Of a DNA stretch of 64,000 nucleotides, positions 1 through 11,737 are shown piece after piece. Every line of letters begins with the position of its first letter. Position 1 is the stretch's first letter. The DNA is from Poa pratensis. Lineage: Eukaryota; Streptophyta; Magnoliopsida; Poales; Poaceae. The position numbers and the translations under genes were made by a program. Location: positions 17,422,877 through 17,486,876 of the forward strand of contig CAMZMU010000055.1 in the NCBI GenBank assembly GCA_947311845.1, given 5' to 3'. The notes under the pieces are model-generated. The model searched no databases, was not told where the DNA came from, and worked only from the letters and a program-made list of their open reading frames with translations.

Positions 1-2340
1 ATATACGGTCAACTCGGGGGACATTACCGTTCGTAGCTAGGGTTTGAATCTTGCGAAACTTTTGTTGTATCTCTGATGAAATAGGTACTTGTGTACCTAA
101 ATATGATTTTTCAATAAATCATGAGAAAACTACGAGGCACCTGTAGTTCAAATTTGACCCCGTTCCAGCTGAATCGACATGAATTTGTCTTTTTTACGAG
201 TGGTTGATGGAAACGGTTTGACACGCCACCATTTAGTTATTTGTAAAAACAATGTGGTCTAGTATTTTCAAATAATGTAGCGCTCCTATTTTACGACATA
301 TTTTTGGTAGTTGCTTCACAAAATAACCCATTTTTGGCACTCGGAAAATGAAAAATGATTTTTTTGTTCAATGAAAATGAAAACTTTCTTCGGCAACATT
401 GTTCATGGTTCCAAGATGCACGTTTCTGTAGAATATGGGAACATTTGAACAAACTATGCCATGAATGTGGCGATAACATTGGTCATTTCCCTAAAGCCAT
501 GAATCTTCATAGATGATACCTCATTTCTGAGAACACTTTCTTAAAAAATTCGTATTCCAACTTTATGATTTTTGATGGATACTAGGACACATATAATGAC
601 ACCACGTGAATGTTTTCCATTTATTTGATTTTTTTGAATTTCGTATGCCGGTTTCAATATACGGTCAACTCGGGGGACATTACCGTTCGTAGCTAGGGTT
701 TGAATCTTGCGAAACTTTTGTTGTATCTCTGATGAAATAGGTACTTGTGTACCTAAATATGATTTTTTCAATAAATCATGAGAAAACTACGAGGCACCTG
801 TAGTTCAAATTTGACCCCGTTCCAGCTGAATCGACATGAATTTGTCTTTTTTACGAGTGGTTGATGGAAACGGTTTGACACGCCACCATTTAGTTATTTG
901 TAAAAACAATGTGGTCTAGTATTTTCAAATAATGTAGCGCTCCTATTTTACGACATATTTTTGGTAGTTGCTTCACAAAATAACCCATTTTTGGCACTCG
1001 GAAAATGAAAAATGATTTTTTTGTTCAATGAAAATGAAAACTTTCTTCGGCAACATTGTTCATGGTTCCAAGATGCACGTTTTGTAGAATATGGGAACAT
1101 TTGAACAAACTATGCCATGAATGTGGCGATAACATTGGTCATTTCCCTAAAGCCATGAATCTTCATAGATGATACCTCATTTCTGAGAACACTTTCTTAA
1201 AAAATTCGTATTCCAACTTTATGATTTTTGATGGATACTAGGACACATATAATGACACCACGTGAAGGTTTTCCATTTATTTGATTTTTTTGAATTTCGT
1301 ATGCCGGTTTCAATATACGGTCAACTCGGGGGACATTACCGTTCGTAGTAGGGTTTGAATCTTGCGAAACTTTTGTTGTATCTCTGATGAAATAGGTACT
1401 TGTGTACCTAAATATGATTTTTTCAATAAATCATGAGAAAACTACGAGGCACCTGTAGTTCAAATTTGACCCCGTTCCAGCTGAATCGACATGAATTTGT
1501 CTTTTTTACGAGTGGTTGATGGAAACGGTTTGACACGCCACCATTTAGTTATTTGTAAAAACAATGTGGTCTAGTATTTTCAAATAATGTAGCGCTCCTA
1601 TTTTACGACATATTTTTGGTAGTTTCTTCACAAAATAACCCATTTTTGGCACTCGGAAAATGAAAAATGATTTTTTTGTTCAATGAAAATGAAAACTTTC
1701 TTCGGCAACATTGTTCATGGTTCCAAGATGCACGTTTCTGTAGAATATGGGAACATTTGAACAAACTATGCCATGAATGTGGCGATAACATTGGTCATTT
1801 GGCCCTAAAGCCATGAATCTTCATAGATGATACCTCATTTCTGAGAACACTTTCTTAAGAAAATTGTCGTATTCCAACTTTATGATTTTTGATGGATACT
1901 AGGACACATATAATGACACCACGTGAATGTTTTCCATTTATTTGATTTTTTTGAATTTCGTATGCCGGTTTCAATATACGGTCAACTCGGGGGACATGAC
2001 CGTTCGTAGCTAGGGTTTGAATCTTGCGAAACTTTTGTTGTATCTCTGATGAAATAGTTACTTGTGTACTTAAATATGATTTTTTTCAATAAATCATGAG
2101 AAAACTACGAGGCACCTGTAATTCAAATTTGACCCCGTTCCAGCTGAATCGACATGAATTTGTTTTTTACGAGTGGTTGATGGAAACATTTAACGAACAA
2201 CCATTTGATTATTTGTAAATAACATTTGGTGTAATATTTTTAAAAATTGATGTGGTCCAAATTTGCAACAAATATTTCGTACGTGCTTCACAAACCCCTG
2301 TTTTTAGCACTTAGAAACCATTTTTAATGGCAACATTGTT
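1..2340. repeat. Tandem array of a 656-bp repeat, about 3.5 copies
   Basis: Copies start at 1, 657, 1313 and 1974, each opening with ATATACGGTCAACTCGGGGG, so the spacings are 656, 656 and 661 bp. Copies 1-3 differ by only a few substitutions and one-base indels. The fourth copy drifts after about 2160 and fades near 2340. Small open frames on the minus strand (291-479 and 1603-1791) repeat with the unit, and copy 2 breaks the frame with a 1-bp deletion, so they are not genes. The array touches the window edge and may continue to the left. I do not recognise the unit as a named Triticeae satellite. Confidence 0.95.
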
Positions 2341-2559
2341 CGGAACCAATCAGAACGCAGAACCACTCTGCCCACGGATTACCCCACTCTGCCCACTGTA
2401 GCTGATCTGAGCCGTCCATACCTTTTTGATCCAACGGCACTGGCTCACTGCTTTTTGATTCGCACACAGCGGCAAATCTCCCGCCCACCCAATTTTTAGG
2501 CGAAATGACTTGAATACCCGCCGAGTTCCGTCGCCCACCACACAAACCAGGGGCAAATT

Positions 2560-4690
2560 CGTAATTCTAAGAGAATACAGTATAAGCACACGCCACACGC
2601 CCCCGTGCTCCCAAACCCTAGCCTCCAGCGGTCCTTCCCCTTGCTCCCGACTCCCGAGTCCCAAACCCTAGCGCCAGCCCCTTGCTCCCGCGATCCGCCC
2701 CCTCGCCCTTCCCCTTGCTCCCGTGATCCGCCCCCTCGCCCTTCCCCAGGCCCAGCCTCGCCGCACCTCCGCCCAGGAACCGCATCAAGGCCAAGAACGG
2801 CGGCGCCTTCCCCAAGGCCGAGAAGCCGGCCGCCGTCGCCGAGCCCTGCTACATTCGCCCACGGCGGCGGCGTCGGCGGCCCTCTCACTCCTGGCGCTTC
2901 GATGGCGTCTCACTGCGGCCTCGCCTTCGTCTCTTCCTCTTCGTGGTCGTCGGACTCGCGGCCTAGGTGGTCGGGCACATCTGGCTGCCGCATCTGGCCT
3001 CTGGGTCGCCGGATCTGGCCCCGTGGTTGCGGGACCACGACTTCATCCAGCCTTGGGCGAGGTTGTGGTGAGTGCAACTGGCACCCCATCTCCGTCGTCT
3101 TCCTTCCTTCCCAATCCTTGCTCTTATCGGTGGTAGATTGACCGATTTGTGCGTGGATGCAGGTTTTCCGGTCGGGCCACCAGGACGTCGCCGCGGTATG
3201 CTCCGGAGCAACAGTCGTTTTTGTCGTAGCATCTAGTTCGGCCTCGCCTACACACCCCACTCCGGTGAGCGAGTCTGCTCTGTGGTGCCACGGCCATCGA
3301 GCCGTGGCCATGTAGTTTATGTTGCTGCAAATTTTCAATCTTGAGAGACAACATCAATTAGGAATCATTTTATATCGATGCTTGGTATCTAGAACCTGTT
3401 GATAGTTAGAATGTTCCACTAGGGTTCTATGTATAATTCAAAGCAAATAATACTGTGAAATTATGAAGTGTATTCTGGAATTTGTACCTCATACGCACTG
3501 CTAAAGGGGGCCTGGATCATATAGTACTTGTGTTCAAATTGTAAATTGCAAATGTGTACCTCATACGCACTGCTAACAGAACACAATTTAAACATGCAAA
3601 TTTCTTGTAAATACTAAGAATGAAAGCGCACATGACTTATCTATTTTCTCCTGCCTTTGTGTGTTTTGTGGATAAGCCACTGTACTCTTCTTATGACACA
3701 TGTTAGTTTTTACTTGAGACTGATTTATGGATTCTCTTATCTCCAGCTTGTCTGAAGGAAGGGCTATATATATCATGTACTTTCCTACATTTCTGAGAAT
3801 ACATGCGGTGGTTGTCAATCCTTTCCGCAATAAAGAACTATCTCCGGCATTTCTTGAAAAGCAATTTCGGGATGCTTGCCAAACTCCTGGTCCTTTGCAT
3901 GAAAATCTTACTTTCCATGTACGATGAAATCTTACTTTCCATGTAAAACATTAATTTTGACCATGCTATTAGCATGCTATGTTCTGATTCTTTGCTTCTC
4001 TCTTTTAGGTGGACTATCACACGTCTATTGATGCAGGTAGCAAATATGTGCAAAGAATGTTACTTGAGTACAGGTATGCCCATTTTCTGTTTAAACCAAG
4101 CATCAATCATAGTCCATTGGTTCTTTCCGGTGAGTTGTTTACATTATCGAATTCCTTCAATAAACAATGACACTGACAAGTACGAACATGTATATATATG
4201 CAATTTTTACTGATTTCATATACTTGCTAATAATGCTTAAGAGAACTATCTTTAACTAAAATAATATCCAGTATAATCTTAATTTACTATTCTGTTTTTA
4301 GAAAATATTATTTGGGCAAAACTCTGATGAATAATATCATCATTTATATATCATACACCAAGAAGGGAATAGTTTTTTATTCGTCAAATGGTATTAATCT
4401 GATAAACATTTGTCTCTACTAGTTTGTGATGATAGTATGTGTGTGCTGACTACTAGTCTTTGGTCCTGCCATTTTTGAATGGTCTGTTCATAACATTGGC
4501 TCCAGTTTTGTTTGATAATTCTCTGCTTGTTCATGTAACAGGAGCCGTGGAAGGCATGATGAAGTTCTGTTGGCCAGTCCTGACTTTGGTCAAAAAGGTC
4601 GGACGAAGTTGAAGCTGCAGCAGCTGCGCGAGACCGGGACTATGACCTGATGTTCCAGAAGTCGAAAGAACAGGATGAGAACATGAACCT
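2560..4690 (+). pseudogene. Unrecognised, broken multi-exon gene-like segment inside the CACTA end
   Basis: A TATA-like stretch (AGTATAAGC near 2578) precedes a CT-rich leader that contains AAACCCTAGCC, common in grass 5' UTRs. Two copies of a 33-bp block (CCTTGCTCCCG-GATCCGCC type) sit at about 2680-2746. GC-rich open sequence runs to about 3140. After an AT-rich, intron-like stretch, an acceptor (TGTAACAG before 4543) opens an exon-like block. One of its frames is hydrophilic and ends in an acidic, Gln-rich tail with a stop at about 4692, but an upstream frame change disconnects it. I do not recognise the protein. It may be a decayed CACTA-encoded gene or a captured host gene. Confidence 0.3.
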
Positions 4691-4840
4691 GTGATTTTGT
4701 GAACATGAACCTGTGATTTTGTCCAGAGATGTATATGATGTGTTATGTGCTGAGCTGAGATGAATCTGATATGTGTGTTGAGATGCTATGTGCTTTCTTG
4801 TGCTTCAATGAATATGAATTCGAAACTGAGACTAAAATTG

Positions 4841-4888
4841 TATTTGAATTTGAATTTGAATTTGAATTTAAACTTGAATTTGAATTTA
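4841..4888. repeat. TTTGAA simple repeat
   Basis: Imperfect run of the hexamer TTTGAA, about seven units, with two TTTAAA variants. It lies just after the exon-like block in the CACTA interior. Confidence 0.85.
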
Positions 4889-5482
4889 AATAAGATAAAC
4901 ATAATATAGAAAGCGTTAATGGGCCACAAATCACAGCAAAGCCCAAATTTAGATTTCACTAATTGGGCTCTTAAAAGGCCATGGCCCAAACTTAGTTGGA
5001 CCGAAACAGTAAATTGCAATATATAAATTATCGAAAAAAAGGCTGAGGCCCAAAAAATGTAGACTGCAAAAAGGCCCAAATTGTTGGGCTTGGCCCATCT
5101 AGCCGCCTAACACTAACAGGAAAAAAAAGTTAAATGGGTTGATTTATTGGGCCTCGCCCATATAGACGGCTGAACCGGACCGGGCTGATTCTAGTCAACG
5201 ACCATTTCATTTGGTCACAAATTTGCCACGTCAGCTTTGCCACGTTGGATTTGACGTGGCGTGGCTAGATTGCCCATGTCCAAAATATTGGTCATAAAAT
5301 CTGTGACCTTTTCTTTTGGTCATATAGGTCTATGACCAATCACCAAAAAAGGTCATATTGGCTAGTTAGTGACGCTCATAACGTGACCAAGTGTTTTTGG
5401 TCAAAAAAAGGTCACAAATTAAAATATGTGACCATTCAGTGACCAATATTGAGGGTCATAGAGTAGCATATTTCTTGTAGTG

Positions 5483-6249
5483 CATTTCAACTTTTGTTCT
5501 ACTCGCGTCGAGATCTTCAAACACTAAATCCTCCGTTGGTAGGTTTTGACAAACTTTTTTTTTACTTTCAAAAGTTGAATACATGTAATTCGGGTTTCAA
5601 CGACCTATACTTTGGGATTTATGTTTACTTTTGTACTCCACGCGGGCGTGTTTTTATACTTCGAATCTCAGTTTTTTTTACTTCGGAATAAGGTCTTCCA
5701 GACCATGCTCCTGCTTGTCGGACGTGTTGCTCACGCCGGTGAGAGGCTTGTGCAGTCCAAACTGTTGGAGCAGTTTCAATGTGATGTTGTGTCTTGGCGT
5801 GGGGGTGGGGATGGATTGCTCTTGTGGTGCGGCGATGATGACTGATGCAGATCTGCGGAAGACGGTGGGCGATCCAGCCACCTGTTGAAGGGTGGGGAGG
5901 CGTTGGCCCTGGATCCGTTGTTGAAGAGGCTCGGAGGGCTCCTCTGGCCGATGTTCTTTATCGGGCTAGATCCAGCCTTATGGGATTGGTGTCTATCGCG
6001 GCTCGTTAACGCCTCGTGGCAAAGGGTGTCTTCAGCATCAAGATGTGGACCAACTACAACTGTTCTTCTTCTTCGGCGACGGCGAAGGACGTGAGTGCTT
6101 GGTAGTTTGCGGCGATGGCAGTATACAGCAGTACAATCACTTGTATTCTACTTTATTTGTTACTTGTATTTGTCTCAACTCTATATCCGTACTATTAGCA
6201 ATGCAAGCAATGTATGCCTACATGCATACAAAGTCAAAAAAAAAAGTGA
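5483..6249 (+). mobile_element. Probable 3' end of a non-LTR retroposon (A-tailed)
   Basis: Between the CACTA terminus and the reverse-strand LINE is a segment ending in a 10-bp A run (6240-6249) after GCATACAAAGTC. Its GT-rich, GGCGG/GATGG-rich composition (5700-6110) resembles 3' UTRs of grass LINEs. No coding domain is visible; the short open frames overlap each other in several frames. It could be a 5'-truncated LINE inserted into the LINE that follows. Target duplications were not identified, so the left boundary is approximate. Confidence 0.35.
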
Positions 6250-7430
6250 AACCAGCCCTCGCAAATGACCCTTTCATTGAGTTGTCAGAATCATCGCACC
6301 CAGGGCATCAACAACTATGTTAAACAACAAGGGCGATAGAGATTTTTACCATGTCACAACCCTCATAAAGTTATGAAATAATCTCCATTTTCCCTATTGA
6401 GATTGACACAGACTTTGCCTGTTTGCACAACTAGTATAACCCACGTTATCCACTGGTTAGACAAAACTTTTTTCTCCAACACTTCTCGAAGAGACGACCA
6501 CTGAGTCTTATCATAAGCCTTCCCGGAGCCTAAATATGATACCTCCGTTCGCTTTGGTTCTATGAATCGCATGCACCACTTTGTGCAACATAGATACATT
6601 TCCATAGTTTTTCTACCGGGGATAAAAGCAGATTGGTCCTCATGTATCACTTTCGTCGCCACCGGTTTGAGACGTCTAATGAGAACTTTTCCGATATAAT
6701 TTTGAAGACCACATTAAGCAGGCAAATAGAACGGAATTGTTTGATCACATTGGCATCCTTGATCTTCGGAATGTGAATAATCACGCCATAATTGAGCCTG
6801 CTAAGGTCCAAACAACCATCACAAAGCTCGTCTAGCATCTCTTTGATATAATCCTTGACTTGTGGCCAAAATTCCTTGTAAAATTGTACCGAGAAACCAT
6901 CGGGTCCCGATGATGTGTTTGTTTCATCGATTTTACCACCTTCTCAATCTCCTCCAAAAAAGGGACGAACAAATCCTCCTCCAAAAATCTGCCCTCAGCA
7001 TTCCAACTATTGTCATCAATGATTACTGGAGATCTTGGTTCACTCCCAAACAACAATCTATAGAAGTCATTGACATGGTTTCTCAACTGATCAGCGTTAT
7101 CAATGAGCTCTCCCTCATCTTCCAGCGATTAGATCGTCATTTTCCATCTCCTGACAATCGCAATTGAGTGGAAATATGTTGTATTATTATCGCCTTTCAA
7201 CAACCACTGCTCGCCCCACCCTTCGGTTTCAGTATTCTGCTTCCTCAGCATATAGTTTGGAGAGCTCCTCTTCCACCTGATACATGCGCTTCTAGTCCTT
7301 CTCAAGCAGAAGGCCAAGATCCCCTGCGGAATCAAGGTGTTGAAGCTCACGAACCAAGTTATTTTTAACTCTGAAGAATGCTCCTTTATCATTTCTTGAC
7401 CAACCTTTAAGAAAATGACGCAAATCACCT
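6250..7430 (-). pseudogene. LINE reverse transcriptase remnant
   Basis: Read on the minus strand, a WLLKGDNNTTYFH-like linker block (about 7175-7215) is followed by the RT fingers. These include QSAFIPGR near 6620-6645, GKAYDKTQW near 6500-6525 and SLSPLLFNIVVDAL near 6300-6345, all hallmark blocks of plant L1-type RT. The catalytic (Y/F)ADD block is missing because the element ends first. At least three frame changes and several stops split the domain (open pieces at 7129-7428, 6832-7086, 6647-6838, 6363-6662). It would have copied its own RNA by target-primed reverse transcription; it cannot now. Confidence 0.85.
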
Positions 7431-7768
7431 TGTTAGGGTTTCCAGTGGTCTAAAGTCCCTTGTTGTGATCACCTAGGCCACTTCGTCAACACCATGTTTT
7501 TTAAATCAGGGCGCGCAAAGCAGCCAGTCGCCATAAGAAACTGTCTAGGTTTACACTGATGGTGTGTGCCCAGATCCACTATGATCGGGCAATGATCAGA
7601 GCCTGATCTGGTTAAGGATTAAACCAGGGCCAGCGGGAACATTGCTTCCGGTTCCCAGGAAGGCGAGACCAAAACTTTTTCAAGCCCCTCCATCTTGTGG
7701 GCTTAATTCGTTTGTTGGTCCAATCGGCCAAGTAAACTTGCACCCATTGCGATGGAGTTACTGGGTTA

Positions 7769-9005
7769 GAGCATCTCCAACTCCAACAGACCCCCAAAAT
7801 CTGCCGCACGCTCTAAATAACTGTTTTTTAGCGCGCAAAGAGCAATAGGGGCGATTAGAGATTAAACTGATAAATAATTCAAAGATTTGAAATAAAGAAA
7901 AAAATAAAAATAAAAATATTTCGAAAAAAGGGCCTTTAGTCCCGGTTCGAAGGTCCTCCAGCCCCAGCGCACTGCTTCGCCCACGTGGAGAGCTTTTAGT
8001 CCCGGTTCGTGGCAAACCGGGACTAAAGGGGGGCCTTTAATCCCGAATTGGTAGTCCGGTTGGGAAACTAGGACTAAAGGCCCTTCCCAACCGGGACTGT
8101 AGGCCTTTTTCTACTAGTGTCATACAGCGCCAGCAGAAGTTGCATAATACCACAGGTTGTAAAAACTGTGCAGCGCGCTGGCTGAAGCGGGACTGAAAGC
8201 TCCATATCTAGCGCGTCCACAACCGCGCGCTGGAAAAAGAGAGGAAGACCGCGAAGGTCCAACTGCCACTCGGAAGTTTCCCCCGTGCACGCTGACCGAC
8301 GGAATCGCTGGCCACGGACGCTGGCCGCCGGAATTCTGCGCGACCTCGCCGCCGCAGCGCCTACCTCCCCGCTCTCCGCCGCCGCCCACCGCATCTCCTC
8401 GGGCAGAATCGGCCGGAATCGCAGACGGCGTCGTGGGCAGAGACACGGGCCGCCGCTGATGCTCGCCGTCCGCCACGGCTCCTTCGCCACCAGGCTCGTC
8501 CTCGCGCGGCCGCCCCTCGCCCTCGTCCTCCACGCGAGCAGGCCGTGCTGGTGAGCAGCGGAGGATGGGTTGGCGAGCAGCAGCGGCAGAGGCACAACGG
8601 CGGCCGGGCGGCGGCGTCCTCGCGCACTGCCTCTCCGGCGTCGTGGGCAGAGACGCGGGCGGCGAGTTGTGTGGTGCGGCGACACCGTGGTGTGCAGCAC
8701 ACAGCAGCTAGCTAGCTCCATGAATGATTGGGGGCCTGTTTGTTTTTATCAATTTTTCGTCAGGGATCTATTCATAAAAGTTAGGGTCTTTTTATAAAAG
8801 TCAGGGACTTGTTTGTTGTATATATGTTAAAGAAATATGTTTGTGGTGCTCTATTTTACAGCGTCCGGTGAAGTGCTGTAGTATGCGTGCTGTATTTTTA
8901 GGCGTCTGGAAAAAAAAATTCGACCGCCGCGCGCTAAAACAGGATACCGCGCGATGCAAGCATGTTTTAGCGCGCTGAAATATTGAGCCTCTGTTGGAGA
9001 TGCTC
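7769..9005. mobile_element. Non-autonomous PIF/Harbinger element, 1.24 kb
   Basis: Terminal inverted repeats open with GAGCATCTCCAAC on the left (7769) and close with the complement at 8993-9005. A TTA target duplication flanks it at 7766-7768 and 9006-9008. It interrupts the LINE endonuclease, and removing it makes the LINE collinear again. TTTAGCGCGC motifs occur near both ends. The interior holds a CACTA fragment and a GC-rich block (about 8120-8720) with overlapping open frames on both strands but no recognisable domain. Confidence 0.88.
7928..8119. mobile_element. CACTA terminus fragment inside the Harbinger element
   Basis: Repeated TAGTCCCGGTT and its complement ACCGGGACTA form the subterminal array of a common Triticeae CACTA MITE family. 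The right end reads GGCCTTTTTCTACTAGTG and stops at 8119. The matching left CACTAGTAGAAA terminus is absent, so the piece is truncated on the left, near the AT-rich run at 7880-7927. Confidence 0.75.
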
Positions 9006-9097
9006 TTACAAGAGGTCAATCATAACATTGAATTTCCTCATCATTGTTCTGTGAAGGACCCCACCATTTGTCTCATTATCATATCTGATGATACTAA

Positions 9098-9503
9098 GAG
9101 CATCTCCAACCGGAATTGCCAAACCGTTCCCAAACGTCCGGCCGGACAGCCCGAACATGATTTGGGCTAAAAACATGCACCCAACCGCCTCCCCCAAAAT
9201 CGGCCCAAACGTCTGGGCTGTCCGGCAACCCAAAAGCCAACCCATATGTGGGGACGGTTTGGGGACGACCAGACGCGTCCGGGCGGACAACTTTTTTTTG
9301 TTTTCCTTTCTTTTGTCCTTCATTGATTCTTCTCTCTCCTTCTCTACCAATCACATGTAAATGACCCCATATTTTGAGGAGATTTTGAGATACATGGTTG
9401 GAGGAGACCACTTTTAGGGATTGTCCGGTCGCTGTCCGCGGACACGTCTGGACATCGTGGAGAGTTTGGAGGCCAAATTTGACCATTTTGGTTGGAGATG
9501 CTC
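9098..9503. mobile_element. Harbinger-type MITE, 406 bp
   Basis: Perfect 14-bp inverted ends, GAGCATCTCCAACC and its complement, are flanked by TAA target duplications at 9095-9097 and 9504-9506. It is non-coding and sits inside the LINE endonuclease. It shares the GAGCATCTCCAAC terminus with the larger element at 7769, so one transposase source could have moved both. Confidence 0.93.
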
Positions 9504-9614
9504 TAAAATCTCCACCCAAACAGACAGGCACCGCTGGTCTCAGCACCTTATCCATCACCTTCGCTAAGAACTCATCCTTTCTGTGTGCCAACACTGGCCC
9601 CATATATGTTAATA

Positions 9615-9646
9615 TTAGTGAACGTGCACGTGCAATGCACGACCCG
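9615..9646 (-). mobile_element. Helitron 3' terminus (element extends to the right)
   Basis: On the minus strand a GTGCA-rich hairpin (9629-9641) is followed after 10 nt by CTAA (9618-9615) and a flanking T, matching the Helitron rule hairpin + CTRR|T. It abuts the truncated LINE at 9614. The opposite TC end was not recognised, so the element length is unknown. Confidence 0.6.
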
Positions 9647-11737
9647 AAAATATATGCTAGTGATTAAAAAAAGGAAAAATGCACATTATCATAACCTTGA
9701 TCTCATGTGAAGTTACATGAGACAAGAAAAAACAGAATTACTGATAAGAAATATTTTCATCAGAAGCCAAATTAACTTTAAGAGGCTTCTTCATAATTGG
9801 TAAGCTCAAGCTTTGGTTTCATAACAAGTAGTTCAACACAGTCGGACTTTCATATTAAAAACATAATTCAAATGATTTACCAATTGTATCATCCTGGTAG
9901 TGCACTTTTGTAGCCAGTAGTTCCGATAGAAGGTCTTTATTACAAGAGGACCCATTAGAAGTAGTTGGATCATGATAATCAGAAAAAAAAACTAAAAAAC
10001 ACCCACCTGTTTTAGTTGGGTAAAATTTGTTGGCAATTTTTTGAAGTGTATTTTGAAATTGTGTGTCTAATATGAAAATTTCCGTGAGTTAAGAAAAAAA
10101 TCACCTTCGTGCTTCTCTTCTTATTGTACAACTTGGAGGATAAAACCGTCATGCAGTCCGAAGATGCATGATTCGGTTCCTCGGGTAATTTAACAAAGAT
10201 TTAAATAGATGAGCATATACCGAAGCATCACAAAACACTTTCTATACGCCCAGTAAACTCTTAAGTCAACATAAAAATTTCTTGCGTGGTATACTCATAT
10301 ATATGCAAATGCAACTGCTTAATGATAATATATCCAAATATTTTACACTTCTCTGAAAACAAATGAATGGTACTGCTAGCACATACAAACAGGTGGTTCA
10401 ATAGCATCCAAGCGAACATACCAGATAGCATAAAATAACTTCACAAAGAAGATCTTTAAACGCACAATTCATGTACCTTCGTACTGTCGGGATGATAAAA
10501 GCATATTGCTAAAATTAAACTTCACTTATTTATGCGTCTGAACTCTGAACTACTAACCTGATGGGAGTGAACTGCTACCTGAACTCACTTGCTGGCGGGG
10601 ACAAGCAACCACAGCGTGTTACTCCTCGTCTAGGTCGATAGGATACAAATGGGAAACACAGTGCAGAGGAGCACCGCGTATACTAATCGCGTTGGTACTG
10701 TGCTAACCTTGGTCAATCCGTATATGCCACCATTTGGTTTCCAGAAGTTTCAAATTGAGTGCATTTGTTGTTGGGAGTTAGGAGCACTGCACTTGGCTAT
10801 GAATGATGAAACACTGCCTTTTGACATAAGAAAATTGATTACAACTTGCAAAAGGAAGCACGGTGGTGGAGAAAAGAATGCTAGAATTTGTAGTACGTAC
10901 TGATTTTGGAAGATGACAAAAACGTAGAGTAAGGAAAATATTCCATACTGAATCTGAATCTCCCAACAAAAGCTGGTTATGAATTTATGATTTCACAACA
11001 CCTCTCCCTCTACGGCTTCAGGTGCGTTCTCTAACCATTCTACTCTCCCAAGAAAAAAGAAAAATGTAAATTTATCATTTCATTTGTTTATTCTATGGCA
11101 ATAGAGACTTCACTAGGTGAAAAGGATGCATGCAGACTTTGGGAGATTTGTCATGCACCCGGTACTCTTTGCATGCTCCATTATCTCAATATATACATAG
11201 ATACAAATGTGAGATCCAATTGCTTGTCATTTAGAAATATTGATGTGGCCAAGGGAATGCCCTTCTTTCTAAGGGCGCTGTGAAGATGCAGATTGTAATC
11301 TGGAAGCTGCTATCTCCGTGCAAGTTTGTATCTCATTGCCAATTTATATTGTTTTCTTTGTTGACATCATATAACTCTTTCCCTGGGCACCCTACTGATT
11401 GGATCTATGATACTTTATGTAAAATTACTGTTATTTGGAATCACTTCCAAGCCGCATCGGTTTTCTGAATCTCAGCCTGAAACCATTGGCTGGCGCAGTA
11501 ATATGACCACCTTAGGTTCAGCAATTGGATTATTGCTCCTATTATGCAGAAAATAGGGTTACTTTGTCACAGGAGTACAAAATGAGCGCTCACAAATATT
11601 ATATGATCTATAGTTTGTTTCCTCAAAATATTGTTAAAATCATATGGCATTTTTTCTTTCTAAACATGTGCCTTGTAGAGATGTGCGTTGCATGTGCAAA
11701 TTTACTAGTGTTAATAAGCTCTCAACACGGAAAGTGT
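9647..11737. other. AT-rich DNA without recognisable gene, probably Helitron interior
   Basis: About 2.1 kb of AT-rich sequence. The longest open frames (10649-10903, 11525-11773) have no recognisable domain, no flanking splice sites and biased low-complexity composition. No inverted or tandem repeat above about 30 bp was seen. It most likely belongs to the Helitron whose 3' end is at 9615. Confidence 0.4.

Larger units (their letters stand above)
2341..5482. mobile_element. CACTA transposon, right-hand end with gene-like interior (left end not in window)
   Basis: The stretch ends at 5471-5482 with TTTCTTGTAGTG, the reverse complement of a CACTACAAGAAA terminus. The last 280 bp are full of GGTCA/TGACC subterminal motifs, typical of CACTA transposase-binding arrays. 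No matching left terminus is in the window, so the element probably starts before position 1, perhaps including the 656-bp array. The interior (2341-4700) looks like an old plant gene: GC-rich 5' part, intron-like AT-rich middle, then an exon-like segment near 4543. No intact transposase was seen. Confidence 0.7.
6250..9614 (-). mobile_element. LINE (non-LTR retrotransposon), reverse strand, truncated and interrupted
   Basis: Reverse-strand fragments follow the order endonuclease, linker, reverse transcriptase. They are interrupted by Harbinger-type insertions at 7769-9005 and 9098-9503. With those removed, the pieces are collinear with a plant L1-type ORF2. The 5' end is lost at a Helitron terminus (9614/9615). 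The 3' end is lost just after the QGDPLSPLLFN-like RT block at about 6250. Frameshifts and stops are frequent, so the element is dead. Confidence 0.88.
7560..9614 (-). pseudogene. LINE AP-endonuclease remnant, split by two insertions
   Basis: Three minus-strand pieces make up the C-terminal half of an exonuclease-endonuclease-phosphatase domain. Piece 1 (9507-9614) carries a GPVLAHRKDEFL-like block and a GGDF motif. Piece 2 (9009-9097) holds the following block, with a FNVMIDLL segment. Piece 3 (about 7560-7766) ends with SDHCPIIVDLG, the conserved Ser-Asp-His active-site block. One in-frame stop precedes that block. Splitting is caused by the Harbinger-type elements 9098-9503 and 7769-9005. 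Confidence 0.85.

Noticed and set aside
291..1791. 62-codon frames repeated in the tandem array (minus strand)
   Set aside because: They recur with the 656-bp unit, are broken in one copy, have no domain and no upstream signals.
2605..3141. 178-codon plus-strand frame and overlapping minus-strand frames
   Set aside because: GC-rich, Pro/Ser/Arg-rich in all frames; typical of chance open frames in CG-rich DNA with short repeats. Kept only as part of a gene-like segment.
8074..8721. 215-codon minus-strand frame in the Harbinger element
   Set aside because: Open frames exist on both strands over the same GC-rich block, it crosses the CACTA terminus, and no domain is recognisable.
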